A stretch of 33,318 nt of DNA from DASTHS01 sp035718085 (GCA_035718085.1 DASTHS010000060.1:1-33318), one strand, 5' to 3'. Shown: positions 17,026-23,521, counted from the first letter of the stretch. Numbers and translations are program-made. Notes: generated from the sequence alone by a model not told the origin.

Positions 17026-18224
17026 CGGAGGGCCCGGCGGCGCGCGCCACCGGTCAGGTCGATGACCGCCCCGGCGCCGCCGTTGGCCGCTGCCGCCCCG
17101 TGGTACAGCCGTTCGTAGGCGCTGGCCACCCCGTCGACGCCGAAGCGCGCCATCACCGCGTCGCGACAGATGCGCGGGTCGATGCCGGCCAGCCCGGTCA
17201 CCGCTGCGGCCATGGCCGCCTCGTCGTCGACCAGGAACCCCGTCACGCCGTCGTCGACGATCTCGCCGGCGGCGCCCTCGTCGAAGGAGATGACCGGCGT
17301 GCCGCACGCCAACGCCTCGACCATGACCATGCCGAACGGCTCGTTCCACCGGATCGGCATCAACAGCGCCCGCGCCCCGGCGATCAGATCGGCCTTCACC
17401 TGGCCGCCCACCTCGCCTACGTAGCGCACCGTCGTCCCGTCGATGGCGGGCGCGACGACGTCGCGGAAGAAGGCTTCCTGGCCCGCTTGCACGGGGCCGG
17501 CGAGCACCAGCGGGCACCCGGCTTCCCGCGCCGCCCGAATGGCGCGGTGCGGCCCTTTCGTCTCGTGCATCCGGCCGAGCCACAGCAGGTAGTCCTGCTT
17601 GCACGGCTCGAACGGCCAGTCGGCCACGTCGACCGGGTTGGCCACGACGCCAGCCACGGCCACGCCGGCGGGGGCGGACGACCGCTGGGCCTCGCTGATG
17701 GCCACGAGCGTGGCCTTGTGGCCATGGGCGGCGTAGAACCGCCCGGTCTCGGGGGTGAATGGCCCGTGGAGGGTGTGCACCATGGGCACGCCGATGCGGT
17801 CCGCCATGGCCAGGGCCGTGAAGCCGCAGTGATCGTGGACGACGTCGAAGGGAGCACCGCCCTCGCCGGCCTGGTCGAGCACCGCGAACACCCGGGCCAC
17901 GTGGTCGGCCTCGTAGAGCGCCCGCTCGATCTCGTCGGGGTGGCCCTCCGAGAGCGCGTGGTGCACGGTTGCGGTCGAACGCGACCCGGGCGCGGCGAAG
18001 AGGGTCACGTCGTGGCCCCGCCGTACCAGCCGCTCGGTGAGCAGCGACACGACCGACTCCACCCCGCCGTAGCCCAGTGGGGGCACCGGGAGCCAAGGGG
18101 GCGCCAGGACGGCGATCCGCAGGGGCGCTCGGGCGTCGTCGCCAGAACCGGATGAGGGTCCCGCCGGGTGCAGGGCCCGGGCGCTCGCCGAGCTCTTCGA
18201 CTGCCACGAGAGCAGATCGGGCAC
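17022..18224 (-). CDS. Glycosyltransferase family 4
   Basis: About 400 residues with a GT-B fold. N-terminal domain: LRIAVLAPPWLPVPPLGYGG, VESVVSLLTERLVRRGHDVTLF, VVHDHCGFTAL, VHTLHGPFTPETG. C-terminal domain: YLLWLGRMHETKGPHRAI, then the EX7E signature EPFGMVMVEALACGTPVIS with EGAAGEIVDDGVTGFLV. Sugar-nucleotide donor and retaining mechanism are assumed from the family. The start is uncertain. The in-frame choices are GTG 18224, used here, and GTG 18428. The latter would span a perfect palindrome and adds low-complexity sequence. Neither has a clear ribosome-binding site. It is coupled by GTGA to the debranching-like glucosidase. Confidence 0.85.
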   Translation of the reverse strand: MPDLLSWQSKSSASARALHPAGPSSGSGDDARAPLRIAVLAPPWLPVPPLGYGGVESVVSLLTERLVRRGHDVTLFAAPGSRSTATVHHALSEGHPDEIERALYEADHVARVFAVLDQAGEGGAPFDVVHDHCGFTALAMADRIGVPMVHTLHGPFTPETGRFYAAHGHKATLVAISEAQRSSAPAGVAVAGVVANPVDVADWPFEPCKQDYLLWLGRMHETKGPHRAIRAAREAGCPLVLAGPVQAGQEAFFRDVVAPAIDGTTVRYVGEVGGQVKADLIAGARALLMPIRWNEPFGMVMVEALACGTPVISFDEGAAGEIVDDGVTGFLVDDEAAMAAAVTGLAGIDPRICRDAVMARFGVDGVASAYERLYHGAAAANGGAGAVIDLTGGARRRALR

Positions 18225-18370
18225 ATCCGCCGACCGGCGGGGAAGCAGGCCCGGCGTTCGGTCCGAGCGGGCCGGATGGCTCGGCTGGCGGGTGATGGTG
18301 ATGACGTCGTCTCCCTCGACTCGGGGACCATGCCACCAGGGGTCAGGAGCGACGTTGAGCCCATCTCCTC

Positions 18371-18389
18371 CCCGCTTCTGAGAAGCGGG
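18371..18389. promoter_or_regulatory. Perfect palindrome, candidate operator
   Basis: CCCGCTTCT-G-AGAAGCGGG: 9-bp arms around one central base. It lies upstream of the glycosyltransferase and just downstream of a possible minus-strand -10. It has no T-tract and arms too close for a hairpin loop, so an operator for a dimeric repressor is more likely than a terminator. Confidence 0.45.
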
Positions 18390-18616
18390 ACCGGAACAAG
18401 CAACGTACCACCGGAGCCTCCGGCCCACACCCGGCGAGCTGGGCCGGGGGGCCGCATGCGGGCTCCTCTCGCCGGAGCGCGACCGTCACGGGTTCGCCGC
18501 TCGCGTCGTCGGCTCGAGACCGGCGAGGACCCTTTCGGCCACGGACGCGACGACGTTCGCACAGGCGACCGAACGCACCCGCCCCACCAGCACCGTGACC
18601 GACGTGCTCCCCGACG

Positions 18617-18649
18617 TACCCTGCGCGACCGGAGGACGCCAACGGGAGG
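18617..18649 (+). promoter_or_regulatory. Promoter and ribosome-binding site of the SDR at 18657
   Basis: A TACCCT at 18617-18622 is a likely -10, with GTGACC at 18595-18600 as a weak -35 (16-base spacer). GGGAGG at 18644-18649 is 7 bases before the ATG. Unlike many genes here, this one appears to have a leader and a Shine-Dalgarno site. Confidence 0.5.
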
Positions 18650-18656
18650 TTGTGTG

Positions 18657-19367
18657 ATGGATCTCGGCCTCGCAGGACGCGTGGCGATCGTGACCGCAGC
18701 ATCGAAGGGGCTCGGGCGCGCCACTGCTGCAGCGCTGGCTGCCGAGGGTGCGAACGTCATCGTCAACGCCCGCAACGCCGCTGCCCTCGCCGACCTGGCC
18801 GCCGAGCTCGGCGACGCCCTCGCCGTGCCCGGCGACATCACCGACCCCAGGGTGCCAGGGCAGCTCATCGAGGCGGCAGTGGCGCAGTGGGGGCGCGTCG
18901 ACATCGTCGTCGGCAATGCCGGCGGACCACCCACCGGGCGCGCCCTCGACGTCACCGACGCGCAGATCGTCGAAGCGGTGGAGGCGAACGCGCTCGCGTC
19001 TATCCGTCTCGCCCGTGCTGCTGTGCCGCACATGCGTGAGCGGAACTGGGGGCGCGTGTGCTTCATCGCCTCGGCATCGGTGCGTCAACCCATCCCCGAC
19101 CTGGCACTGTCGAACATGTCGCGCACCGCTCTGTGGGCGTGGACGAAGACCGCCGCCCAGGACCTCGCCGACCAGGGCATCACCGTCAACGTGGCCGCCC
19201 CGGGGTTGCACGCCACCGACCGCCTGATCGAACGCGGCGTCACCGGACGGACCGGCGACCCCACCGACTTCGGCAAGGTCGTCGCCTTCCTCTGCTCCGA
19301 GCCGGCACGGTTCATCAGCGGGGCGGCCGTCGGCGTCGACGGCGGGGCGGTCACCGGACTCCTCTGA
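18657..19367 (+). CDS. SDR-family protein with non-canonical active site (S-x-x-x-R)
   Basis: 236 residues. The cofactor motif TAASKGLG (13-20), NAGG (87-90) and the C-terminal GVDGGA show a FabG-like SDR. The active-site Ser is in IASASV (S139 or S141). At the YxxxK position the sequence reads LSNMSR: Ser152 stands for Tyr and Arg156 for Lys. Related 3-oxoacyl-ACP-reductase-like proteins with SNxxR at this place exist as far as I recall, so this is a subfamily feature rather than a sequencing error. Its catalysis is uncertain. ATG 18657 has a good GGGAGG site. It stands alone, upstream of the displaced tRNA-Glu fragment. Confidence 0.87.
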   Translation: MDLGLAGRVAIVTAASKGLGRATAAALAAEGANVIVNARNAAALADLAAELGDALAVPGDITDPRVPGQLIEAAVAQWGRVDIVVGNAGGPPTGRALDVTDAQIVEAVEANALASIRLARAAVPHMRERNWGRVCFIASASVRQPIPDLALSNMSRTALWAWTKTAAQDLADQGITVNVAAPGLHATDRLIERGVTGRTGDPTDFGKVVAFLCSEPARFISGAAVGVDGGAVTGLL

Positions 19368-19457
19368 CGGGTCGGTGCCGGCTCCCACCGGAACCGACGC
19401 TGAGCAGCCCAGCGGCCCCGTCCTGACGGATCGGTTGGGCGCCCGCCACCAGCCGCC

Positions 19458-19477
19458 AGGCCGGTGAGAAACGGCCT
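19458..19477. terminator. Small stem-loop after the SDR gene
   Basis: AGGCCG at 19458-19463 pairs with CGGCCT at 19472-19477 around an 8-base loop. There is no T-tract, so this is at best a weak terminator. It is about 90 bp after the SDR stop and 16 bp before the tRNA fragment. Confidence 0.25.
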
Positions 19478-19493
19478 CCGACCAGCACGGACG

Positions 19494-19536
19494 GTGAGCA
19501 CTCCCAACGGGATTCGAACCCGTGCCGCCGCCTTGA
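19494..19536 (-). repeat. Displaced 3' fragment of tRNA-Glu (attachment-site-like direct repeat)
   Basis: Copies the T arm, variable region, 3' anticodon stem, part of the anticodon, and five bases past the tRNA 3' end. It matches 20860-20902 at 41 of 43 positions (differences at 19502 and 19526). It cannot fold as a tRNA. Its last base (19536) is directly followed by the stop codon of the toxin-like gene. Confidence 0.85.
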
Positions 19537-20349
19537 TCAGAAGCCGATCTCAGGACCACGAGACGGGCTCTCGTGCCCACCCGACGGCCCGGTCGTCAAA
19601 GGGGACCGGAATGGCTGCCGAGGACGAGCCGGATCCCGATTCACGCCGGGACCCTGGGACTGGAGATCCGGACCCACGCCGGGCTGCCGACCTTCCTCCC
19701 GAGCGATCCCGTCCTGCATCTCCCGGCTCCAGTCGCGCATCAGCGCTCGGACATGAGCGACCCGCTCGGCGCCGACTCCGTAGCGCAGGAACTGGTCGTC
19801 CTCGAACCGGTCGACTGCTGCGAGCGCCTCGGCGAACCAGCCACGACTGAAGCCGGCGTCCGCTGAAGCGGCCAGGTCGATCAGGGTCTCCCGGCTGTAT
19901 CTGCCGCTGTCCAGGATCCCGGCCAGATCGAGGTAGTCGCGGGCGTACCCCCGGCTGAAGACTGCGGCCACCTTGGTGGCTACCGCGTCGGCTTCAGCGA
20001 GAACCGGGCCGACGGACAGCCGTACCGGTTCCTCGTGGCGGTAGTCACCGGCGAGGTCCACAGAGCCCGCCTGGCCCGTGGTGGGATCGGACACCTCCAG
20101 GCGGGCGAAGGTGTCCACTTGGCGGGCGATGTTCACTTCCAGTTGTTGCTGTCGGTAGGCCTCCGCCACGGCAACCACGGCCTGGCTGAACCGCTCCGGG
20201 TCCTGGTTGTCGGTGAACATGTCGACGTCCTCGCTGAGCCGGTCAACGAGGTGGTGAGCCTGGAGGGCGTAACCGCCCGCGAGTGCGAACCCGTAATCGC
20301 CGAGGACGCCGAGGCCGACCCGGACCAGGCGGTACTGGAAGTCGTCCAT
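19537..20349 (-). CDS. AbiEii/MenT-like nucleotidyltransferase, probable toxin
   Basis: 270 residues. The nucleotidyltransferase (DUF1814) pattern is clear: FALAGGYALQAHH (21-33) followed by RLSEDVDMFT with the DxD pair D41/D43. A later Lys segment ATKVAAVF leads into RDYLDLAGIL, the usual C-terminal part of the catalytic domain. Relatives include AbiEii and the mycobacterial MenT tRNA-modifying toxins. The recognisable domain ends near residue 215. The last 55 residues are Pro/Gly/Arg-rich and end exactly at the att-like repeat, so the tail may be a product of integration rather than part of the original toxin. It is preceded by its partner gene with 3 bases between them. Toxicity is inferred from family and context. 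Confidence 0.82.
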   Translation of the reverse strand: MDDFQYRLVRVGLGVLGDYGFALAGGYALQAHHLVDRLSEDVDMFTDNQDPERFSQAVVAVAEAYRQQQLEVNIARQVDTFARLEVSDPTTGQAGSVDLAGDYRHEEPVRLSVGPVLAEADAVATKVAAVFSRGYARDYLDLAGILDSGRYSRETLIDLAASADAGFSRGWFAEALAAVDRFEDDQFLRYGVGAERVAHVRALMRDWSREMQDGIAREEGRQPGVGPDLQSQGPGVNRDPARPRQPFRSPLTTGPSGGHESPSRGPEIGF

Positions 20350-20352
20350 CAG

Positions 20353-20697
20353 CTACGCCGCGTGGGCGAGCTCGGGGAAGCGCTGTTCCCACGACTCCCG
20401 TACACGCCGCGGCAGCCAGAGGCGCGGCCACACGCCGGCGAGGATTTCCCCGTTGACGTATCGGCCCACTTCCTCAGTTGTGGAGGCCTCCTGGAGGACG
20501 AACTCGTAGACGACCCGACGATCGGCATCGTGTCCCATGTCGTAGACCCGCTTCGGGCCCCAGTCGATCGTGATCGGCAGCTCGATCCTGCCGGACGTGG
20601 GGCCGGTCAGATCGGCCAGCCTGGCCGGCGGGTCCGGGTAGGGACGATGGTTGCCGTAATGGCGCCTGGCACTCGCGGCCGGGTCCGTGCTGGCCAT
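20353..20697 (-). CDS. Probable antitoxin partner of the nucleotidyltransferase
   Basis: 114 residues, starting MASTDPAASARRHYGNHRPY. I do not recognise a named family and see no helix-turn-helix. It has a charged central part (IDWGPKRVYDMGHDADRR) and a C-terminus with PRLWLPRRVRESWEQRF. Similar small proteins are, as far as I recall, encoded just before AbiEii-like genes in other actinobacteria. ATG 20697 is preceded by GGAGG with a very short spacer and by a perfect 7-bp inverted repeat, which fits autoregulation. It is first in a two-gene operon with the toxin-like gene (3-base gap). The antitoxin role is inferred from order and size. Confidence 0.68.
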   Translation of the reverse strand: MASTDPAASARRHYGNHRPYPDPPARLADLTGPTSGRIELPITIDWGPKRVYDMGHDADRRVVYEFVLQEASTTEEVGRYVNGEILAGVWPRLWLPRRVRESWEQRFPELAHAA

Positions 20698-20702
20698 GCC
20701 TC

Positions 20703-20722
20703 CAGTGTGCCGGAACACACTG
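20703..20722. promoter_or_regulatory. Inverted repeat, candidate autoregulatory operator of the toxin-antitoxin operon
   Basis: CAGTGTG (20703-20709) and CACACTG (20716-20722) are perfect 7-bp arms with a 6-base spacer. The site lies 5 bases before the antitoxin start codon, over the expected transcript start or leader. Confidence 0.55.
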
Positions 20723-20772
20723 ACCGTTTCCGTGCCATTCAGGGCCCGTGGGAAGGCGGCAGCCCCAGGTGA

Positions 20773-20794
20773 GATCGCGCACGGATCGCGCACG
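20773..20794. repeat. Tandem 11-bp direct repeat inside the islet
   Basis: GATCGCGCACG occurs twice in a row without a mismatch (20773-20783 and 20784-20794). The period is close to one helical turn. It lies between the antitoxin operator and the att-like repeat, so it could be an arm-type or regulator binding site. Confidence 0.6.
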
Positions 20795-20859
20795 CCGGCT
20801 CCCCGACCCCTCGGCTGGCCACCACCCGCCGGCGAAAAGTGACGTCTGATCAGCACTTT

Positions 20860-20902
20860 GTGAGCACCCCCAACGGGATTCGAACCCGTGCTGCCGCCTT
20901 GA
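20860..20902 (-). repeat. att-like direct repeat within the intact tRNA-Glu
   Basis: Partner of 19494-19536 (41/43 identical). It runs from five bases beyond the tRNA 3' end to the middle of the anticodon (anticodon complement GAA at 20901-20903), which marks where crossover would have taken place. Confidence 0.85.
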
Positions 20903-20937
20903 AAGGGCGGTGTCCTAGGCCGCTAGACGATGGGGGC
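20865..20937 (-). tRNA. tRNA-Glu (anticodon UUC)
   Basis: A 73-nt cloverleaf on minus: acceptor GCCCCCA pairs with TGGGGGT (G-U at the first pair). The D arm runs GTC to GAC, the anticodon stem CCGCC/GGCGG carries loop CTTTCAA (anticodon TTC), and the T arm is ACGGG-TTCGAAT-CCCGT. The discriminator is G; CCA is not encoded. A TAGCCT -10 ends 11 bases before its 5' end. Its 3' part has been reconstituted by the neighbouring islet. Confidence 0.95.
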
Positions 20938-20948
20938 TCGACCCCGGC

Positions 20949-20988
20949 AGGCTAGCCTTGGGGTTGTGTGACGGGCGAGGCCTAAGCT
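20949..20988. promoter_or_regulatory. Back-to-back promoters of tRNA-Glu and the ATP-binding/PAS gene
   Basis: AGGCTAGCCT at 20949-20958 is a perfect 10-bp palindrome containing TAGCCT on both strands. The minus copy is 11 bases from the tRNA-Glu 5' end. A second plus-strand hexamer, TAAGCT at 20983-20988, is 8 bases before GTG 20997 and is the better -10 for that gene. Confidence 0.5.
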
Positions 20989-20996
20989 CTGCAGGG

Positions 20997-22220
20997 GTGC
21001 CTGCGCTCGTCGACCTCGCTCTGGGACCTGCACCGGTGAGCCCGGGCATCGCTCGGCGCGCTGTCGCCCAGGCCCTCCGGTCGGTGGGTGCATCCGACGA
21101 CCTGGTCGACACGACGTCGCTCCTGGTCAGCGAGGTGGTGACGAACGCCGTGCTCCACGCAGGGACGGCCGTACGGCTCCGGTGCGCGGTGGACACATTC
21201 GGTGCCCGGATCGAGGTCGCCGACGAGTCGTCCGTGGTGCCGAGCTCGGGCGTCAAGACCGAGCAGGCCGCGACCGGGCGCGGCATGTCGATGGTGGAGA
21301 CGCTGGCCACCGAGTCGGGGGTCCGATGCGTCGATGGCGGCAAGGTGGTGTGGTTCGTCGTCGGTGAGCGGGTGCGCGCGCTGCCCGACGACGGGGCGAT
21401 GGTTGAGGCCACCTACACCGTCCGATTCCTCGACGTGCCGGTCGGCCTCGCGCTGGCTGGGCTCTCCTACGGCGAGGCCGTGCTGCGCGAAGTGGCCCTG
21501 CTCGCCCTCGGGGGCGCGGGCGAGGGCAGGTGGCAGCCGCCGCGCTTCAACCTCGGCCCCCTCCTGGCGCGCCTGCAGGCCGCGGCCGAGAGCAGCGAGG
21601 TCTCGGCGACCTTCGACACCCAGTTCCCCGTCGAGGCGCGCGACCTCTGCCTCGAGCGGCTCGCCCTAGTCGAGGAGGGCCACCAGCTGGCTCGCGAGGG
21701 CAAGCTGCTCGCCGCCGCAGCGGTGCCCGAGGTCATCGACTGCCGGCGGTGGATCTACCGGCAGATCCACGCACAGGCCGACGGCGCAGCGCCCGAGCGG
21801 TGGTCGCTCCCTGACGACCACTCGGAGATCGACATCGCACTCGACCCACGGGACGCCGTCGCTCTCGACGGGCCCGGCGCCGTCATCGCCGCCGACGACA
21901 ACAACCGCATCGTCTTCGTGAACGCTGCCGCCGAGGTGCTGCTGGGCAGCAGGGCACGTCAGCTCGTCGGTCGACGTCTGACCGCCGTCGTCCCGCCCGA
22001 GTGGCGCTTGGCCCACCTCGCCGGCTTCGCCCGCTTCCAGCTCACCGGCGAGTCCCACATCATCGGTCGACCGGTCACCGTCCGCGCCCTGAGGGCCGAC
22101 CGCAGCACGACTGCTGTCGACCTGCACATCGAGCCGGTCGCCGTGAACGGTGGACGGGTGTTCCGAGCGACCCTCGAACCGATCGACGGTGGCCCGGACC
22201 AACTCGCGGCACCGGCCTGA
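20997..22220 (+). CDS. ATP-binding (HATPase_c_2) protein with C-terminal PAS domain
   Basis: 407 residues. N-terminal about 125 residues: RsbW-like GHKL ATPase with SEVVTNAVLH (N box), EVADESS and TGRGMSMVETLA (G2), then GGKVVWFVV. The middle (about 130-275) is helical with no family I recognise, including RRWIYRQIHAQADG. The C-terminal part (about 283-398) is a PAS domain: AVIAADDNNRIVFVNAAAEVLLG and LVGRRLTAVVPPEWR. No histidine-kinase dimerisation box, GGDEF or phosphatase domain is present. It may be a signal-responsive anti-sigma or serine-kinase-type switch. GTG 20997 is chosen because TAAGCT ends 8 bases before it; a TTG at 20958 is less likely. Confidence 0.85.
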   Translation: MPALVDLALGPAPVSPGIARRAVAQALRSVGASDDLVDTTSLLVSEVVTNAVLHAGTAVRLRCAVDTFGARIEVADESSVVPSSGVKTEQAATGRGMSMVETLATESGVRCVDGGKVVWFVVGERVRALPDDGAMVEATYTVRFLDVPVGLALAGLSYGEAVLREVALLALGGAGEGRWQPPRFNLGPLLARLQAAAESSEVSATFDTQFPVEARDLCLERLALVEEGHQLAREGKLLAAAAVPEVIDCRRWIYRQIHAQADGAAPERWSLPDDHSEIDIALDPRDAVALDGPGAVIAADDNNRIVFVNAAAEVLLGSRARQLVGRRLTAVVPPEWRLAHLAGFARFQLTGESHIIGRPVTVRALRADRSTTAVDLHIEPVAVNGGRVFRATLEPIDGGPDQLAAPA

Positions 22221-22267
22221 GTCGGACCCCGGACGACCCGGCGGACCCGGGTGGCGCCAGGCGCCTC

Positions 22268-22300
22268 GGAGGCGGGGCGCCGCCGGGCGCGGGCGCCTCC
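22268..22300. terminator. GC-rich stem-loop between convergent genes
   Basis: GGAGGCG (22268-22274) pairs with CGCCTCC (22294-22300) across a 19-base GC-rich loop, in the 84-bp gap between two convergent genes. No T-tract. A bidirectional terminator is possible. Confidence 0.35.
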
Positions 22301-22304
22301 AGGG

Positions 22305-23051
22305 TCAGCGCCTCCACCGCCGGCGGGGGCGACCGCCGAGGTCGGCGACCACCTGGGCGCCGAGGGCGCGCGTCGCCCGTCGGTTCAGCTCAGCGCCGGC
22401 CAGCGCCCCGGTGAGCGCCGGTGCCAGCACCACCAGGCTGCGGGTGGCCCGCTGGGTGAGGCGGCGGCGCACCAGCCGCGATGCCTCGCCGCGCACGCCG
22501 GCCAGCAGGTCGACGCCGCCGTCAGCTGCCACGCCCCGACGCACCGCCCTGCCGGTGGCCCACGAGCGCAGCACCACCGCCGCCCGCTGCGTGGGCGGCG
22601 CCGGCAGGGGGACGCCGAGGGCGGCGTGGAGCTCGGCGACCAGCCGGATCTCGACCAGCGCGGTGAGCACGGTGTCGGCCAGCAGGGGCAGCGGCACGGT
22701 GAGCAGGCCGACCCCGGTGACCTGGGCCCCGCTGGCCAGGGCGCCGCAGGCACCCCCGATGGCGGCGGTGACCACGGCCGACGACCGGATCAGCTCGTCG
22801 GCGACCTCCTGGGGCGACATGTCCGGGTAGGCGGCACGCAGGGCAGCGGCGTCGCGCAGCTCGAGGCGGGGGGTCACCCGCTCGACCAGGTCGGCCAGCA
22901 GGGTGCCATCGGCGGTGGCCCGGGGACCCGCGGCGCGGGCCCGGCGGGCCAGAGCGGCCACCACCCGGCCGACGGCGGACGGTCGGGGCGTCCCCGCCGA
23001 CACCACCTCCGCGACCACCCGCTCGAGCTCGTCGGCCCCTTGCTCGGTCAT
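22305..23051 (-). CDS. Uncharacterised protein with a hydrophobic Gly/Ala-rich centre
   Basis: 248 residues from ATG 23051 (ATG 23060 is an alternative, nearer to an AGGGAAG stretch). I do not recognise the family with confidence. The N-terminal half is charged and helical (ADELERVVAEVV, LVERVTPRLELRD). Residues about 95-160 have a hydrophobic stretch (VTAAIGGACGALASG, VGLLTVPLPLLADTVLTAL) that recalls EcsC-like membrane-associated proteins. The C-terminus is very basic (RPRRRWRR). It is divergent from the PPOX gene with under 40 bp between starts, so the two promoters must overlap. An EcsC relation is only a suggestion. Confidence 0.65.
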   Translation of the reverse strand: MTEQGADELERVVAEVVSAGTPRPSAVGRVVAALARRARAAGPRATADGTLLADLVERVTPRLELRDAAALRAAYPDMSPQEVADELIRSSAVVTAAIGGACGALASGAQVTGVGLLTVPLPLLADTVLTALVEIRLVAELHAALGVPLPAPPTQRAAVVLRSWATGRAVRRGVAADGGVDLLAGVRGEASRLVRRRLTQRATRSLVVLAPALTGALAGAELNRRATRALGAQVVADLGGRPRRRWRR

Positions 23052-23075
23052 GGCCTGCATTCTTCCCTGCTGCCG

Positions 23076-23081
23076 TACGGT
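23076..23081 (+). promoter_or_regulatory. -10 element (TACGGT) of the PPOX gene
   Basis: TACGGT ends 7 bases before ATG 23089, spacing typical of a leaderless transcript. Confidence 0.5.
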
Positions 23082-23088
23082 GACCCCC

Positions 23089-23487
23089 ATGACCACCCTC
23101 AGCGACCCTGCGGTCCGCGCCCTGCTCGACGCTCCCAACCACGGCGTGCTGACCACCCTCGGCGACGACGGCTCGCCGCACAGCACCGTCGTGTGGCAGG
23201 AGCCCGTCGACGGTGCGGTCGGGGTGAACTCGGCGGTCGGTCGCCTGTGGCCGACCGACCTGCAACGCGACCCTCGGGCGGTGCTGGTCGTCTACGCGCC
23301 CGACAACCCCTACGAGTACGTCGAGATCCGTGGCCGCGCCGAGGTGGCCGACGACGCCGACACCCAGATCGACCGCCTGGCCAAGAAGTTCATCGGCGCC
23401 GACACCTACCCGTTCCGCCAGCCGGGCGAGCAGCGCATCGCCTTCCGCATCGTCCCCGACCGGGTGCGCCACCAGAAGCAGGGGTGA
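23089..23487 (+). CDS. PPOX-class (pyridoxamine oxidase-fold) flavoprotein, probably F420-dependent
   Basis: 132 residues of the split beta-barrel family. LLDAPNHGVLTTLGDDGSPH at the start, then STVVWQ, LQRDPRAVLVVYAPDN and YVEIRGRAEVADD are the usual signatures of the actinobacterial F420-dependent PPOX proteins. Members bind FMN or F420 and reduce or oxidise small molecules. The length fits the single-domain group. It is followed by a thioesterase-like gene on the same strand after 34 bp. The substrate cannot be assigned, and F420 versus FMN use is inferred from subfamily resemblance. Confidence 0.87.
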   Translation: MTTLSDPAVRALLDAPNHGVLTTLGDDGSPHSTVVWQEPVDGAVGVNSAVGRLWPTDLQRDPRAVLVVYAPDNPYEYVEIRGRAEVADDADTQIDRLAKKFIGADTYPFRQPGEQRIAFRIVPDRVRHQKQG

Positions 23488-23521
23488 GCCGGGGGCGCCC
23501 GCCGCCTACCATCGCCCGCCC

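Larger units (their letters stand above)
18225..18656. other. Intergenic region between the glycosyltransferase and the SDR
   Basis: 432 bp without a convincing gene. It holds the 9-bp palindrome at 18371-18389, a minus-strand TACGTT at about 18407-18402 that could be a -10 for the glycosyltransferase, and the plus-strand promoter and ribosome-binding site of the SDR near its end. Part of it is coding if the glycosyltransferase starts at GTG 18428. Confidence 0.5.
19494..20902 (-). mobile_element. Integrase-free islet in tRNA-Glu carrying a toxin-antitoxin-like pair
   Basis: The intact tRNA-Glu end (repeat at 20860-20902) and a displaced copy (19494-19536) form 43-bp direct repeats in the same orientation with 2 mismatches. 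They bracket 1,323 bp. This is the footprint left by tyrosine-recombinase integration into a tRNA gene: an intact gene at one end and a 3' fragment at the other. The inside holds only the nucleotidyltransferase gene and its small partner. There is no integrase, transposase or excisionase. It is either a remnant of a larger element or a minimal element moved by an integrase supplied from elsewhere. The repeat copies and gene order are seen directly. Mobility is inferred. Confidence 0.75.

Noticed and set aside
14956..18336. Apparent 1,126-residue protein joining the glucosidase to upstream sequence
   Set aside because: The part above 17025 is out of frame with the clear glycosyltransferase motifs and is Arg/Pro-rich. 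The GTGA overlap marks the real boundary.
18371..18389. Intrinsic terminator
   Set aside because: The arms are separated by one base and there is no T-tract, so it does not form a normal terminator hairpin.
19494..19536. A second functional tRNA gene
   Set aside because: Only the 3' part is present; the sequence beyond the anticodon does not pair with it, so no cloverleaf can form.
20773..20794. CRISPR-like repeats
   Set aside because: Only two 11-bp units with no spacers. No repeat-spacer array and no cas genes were seen anywhere in the window.
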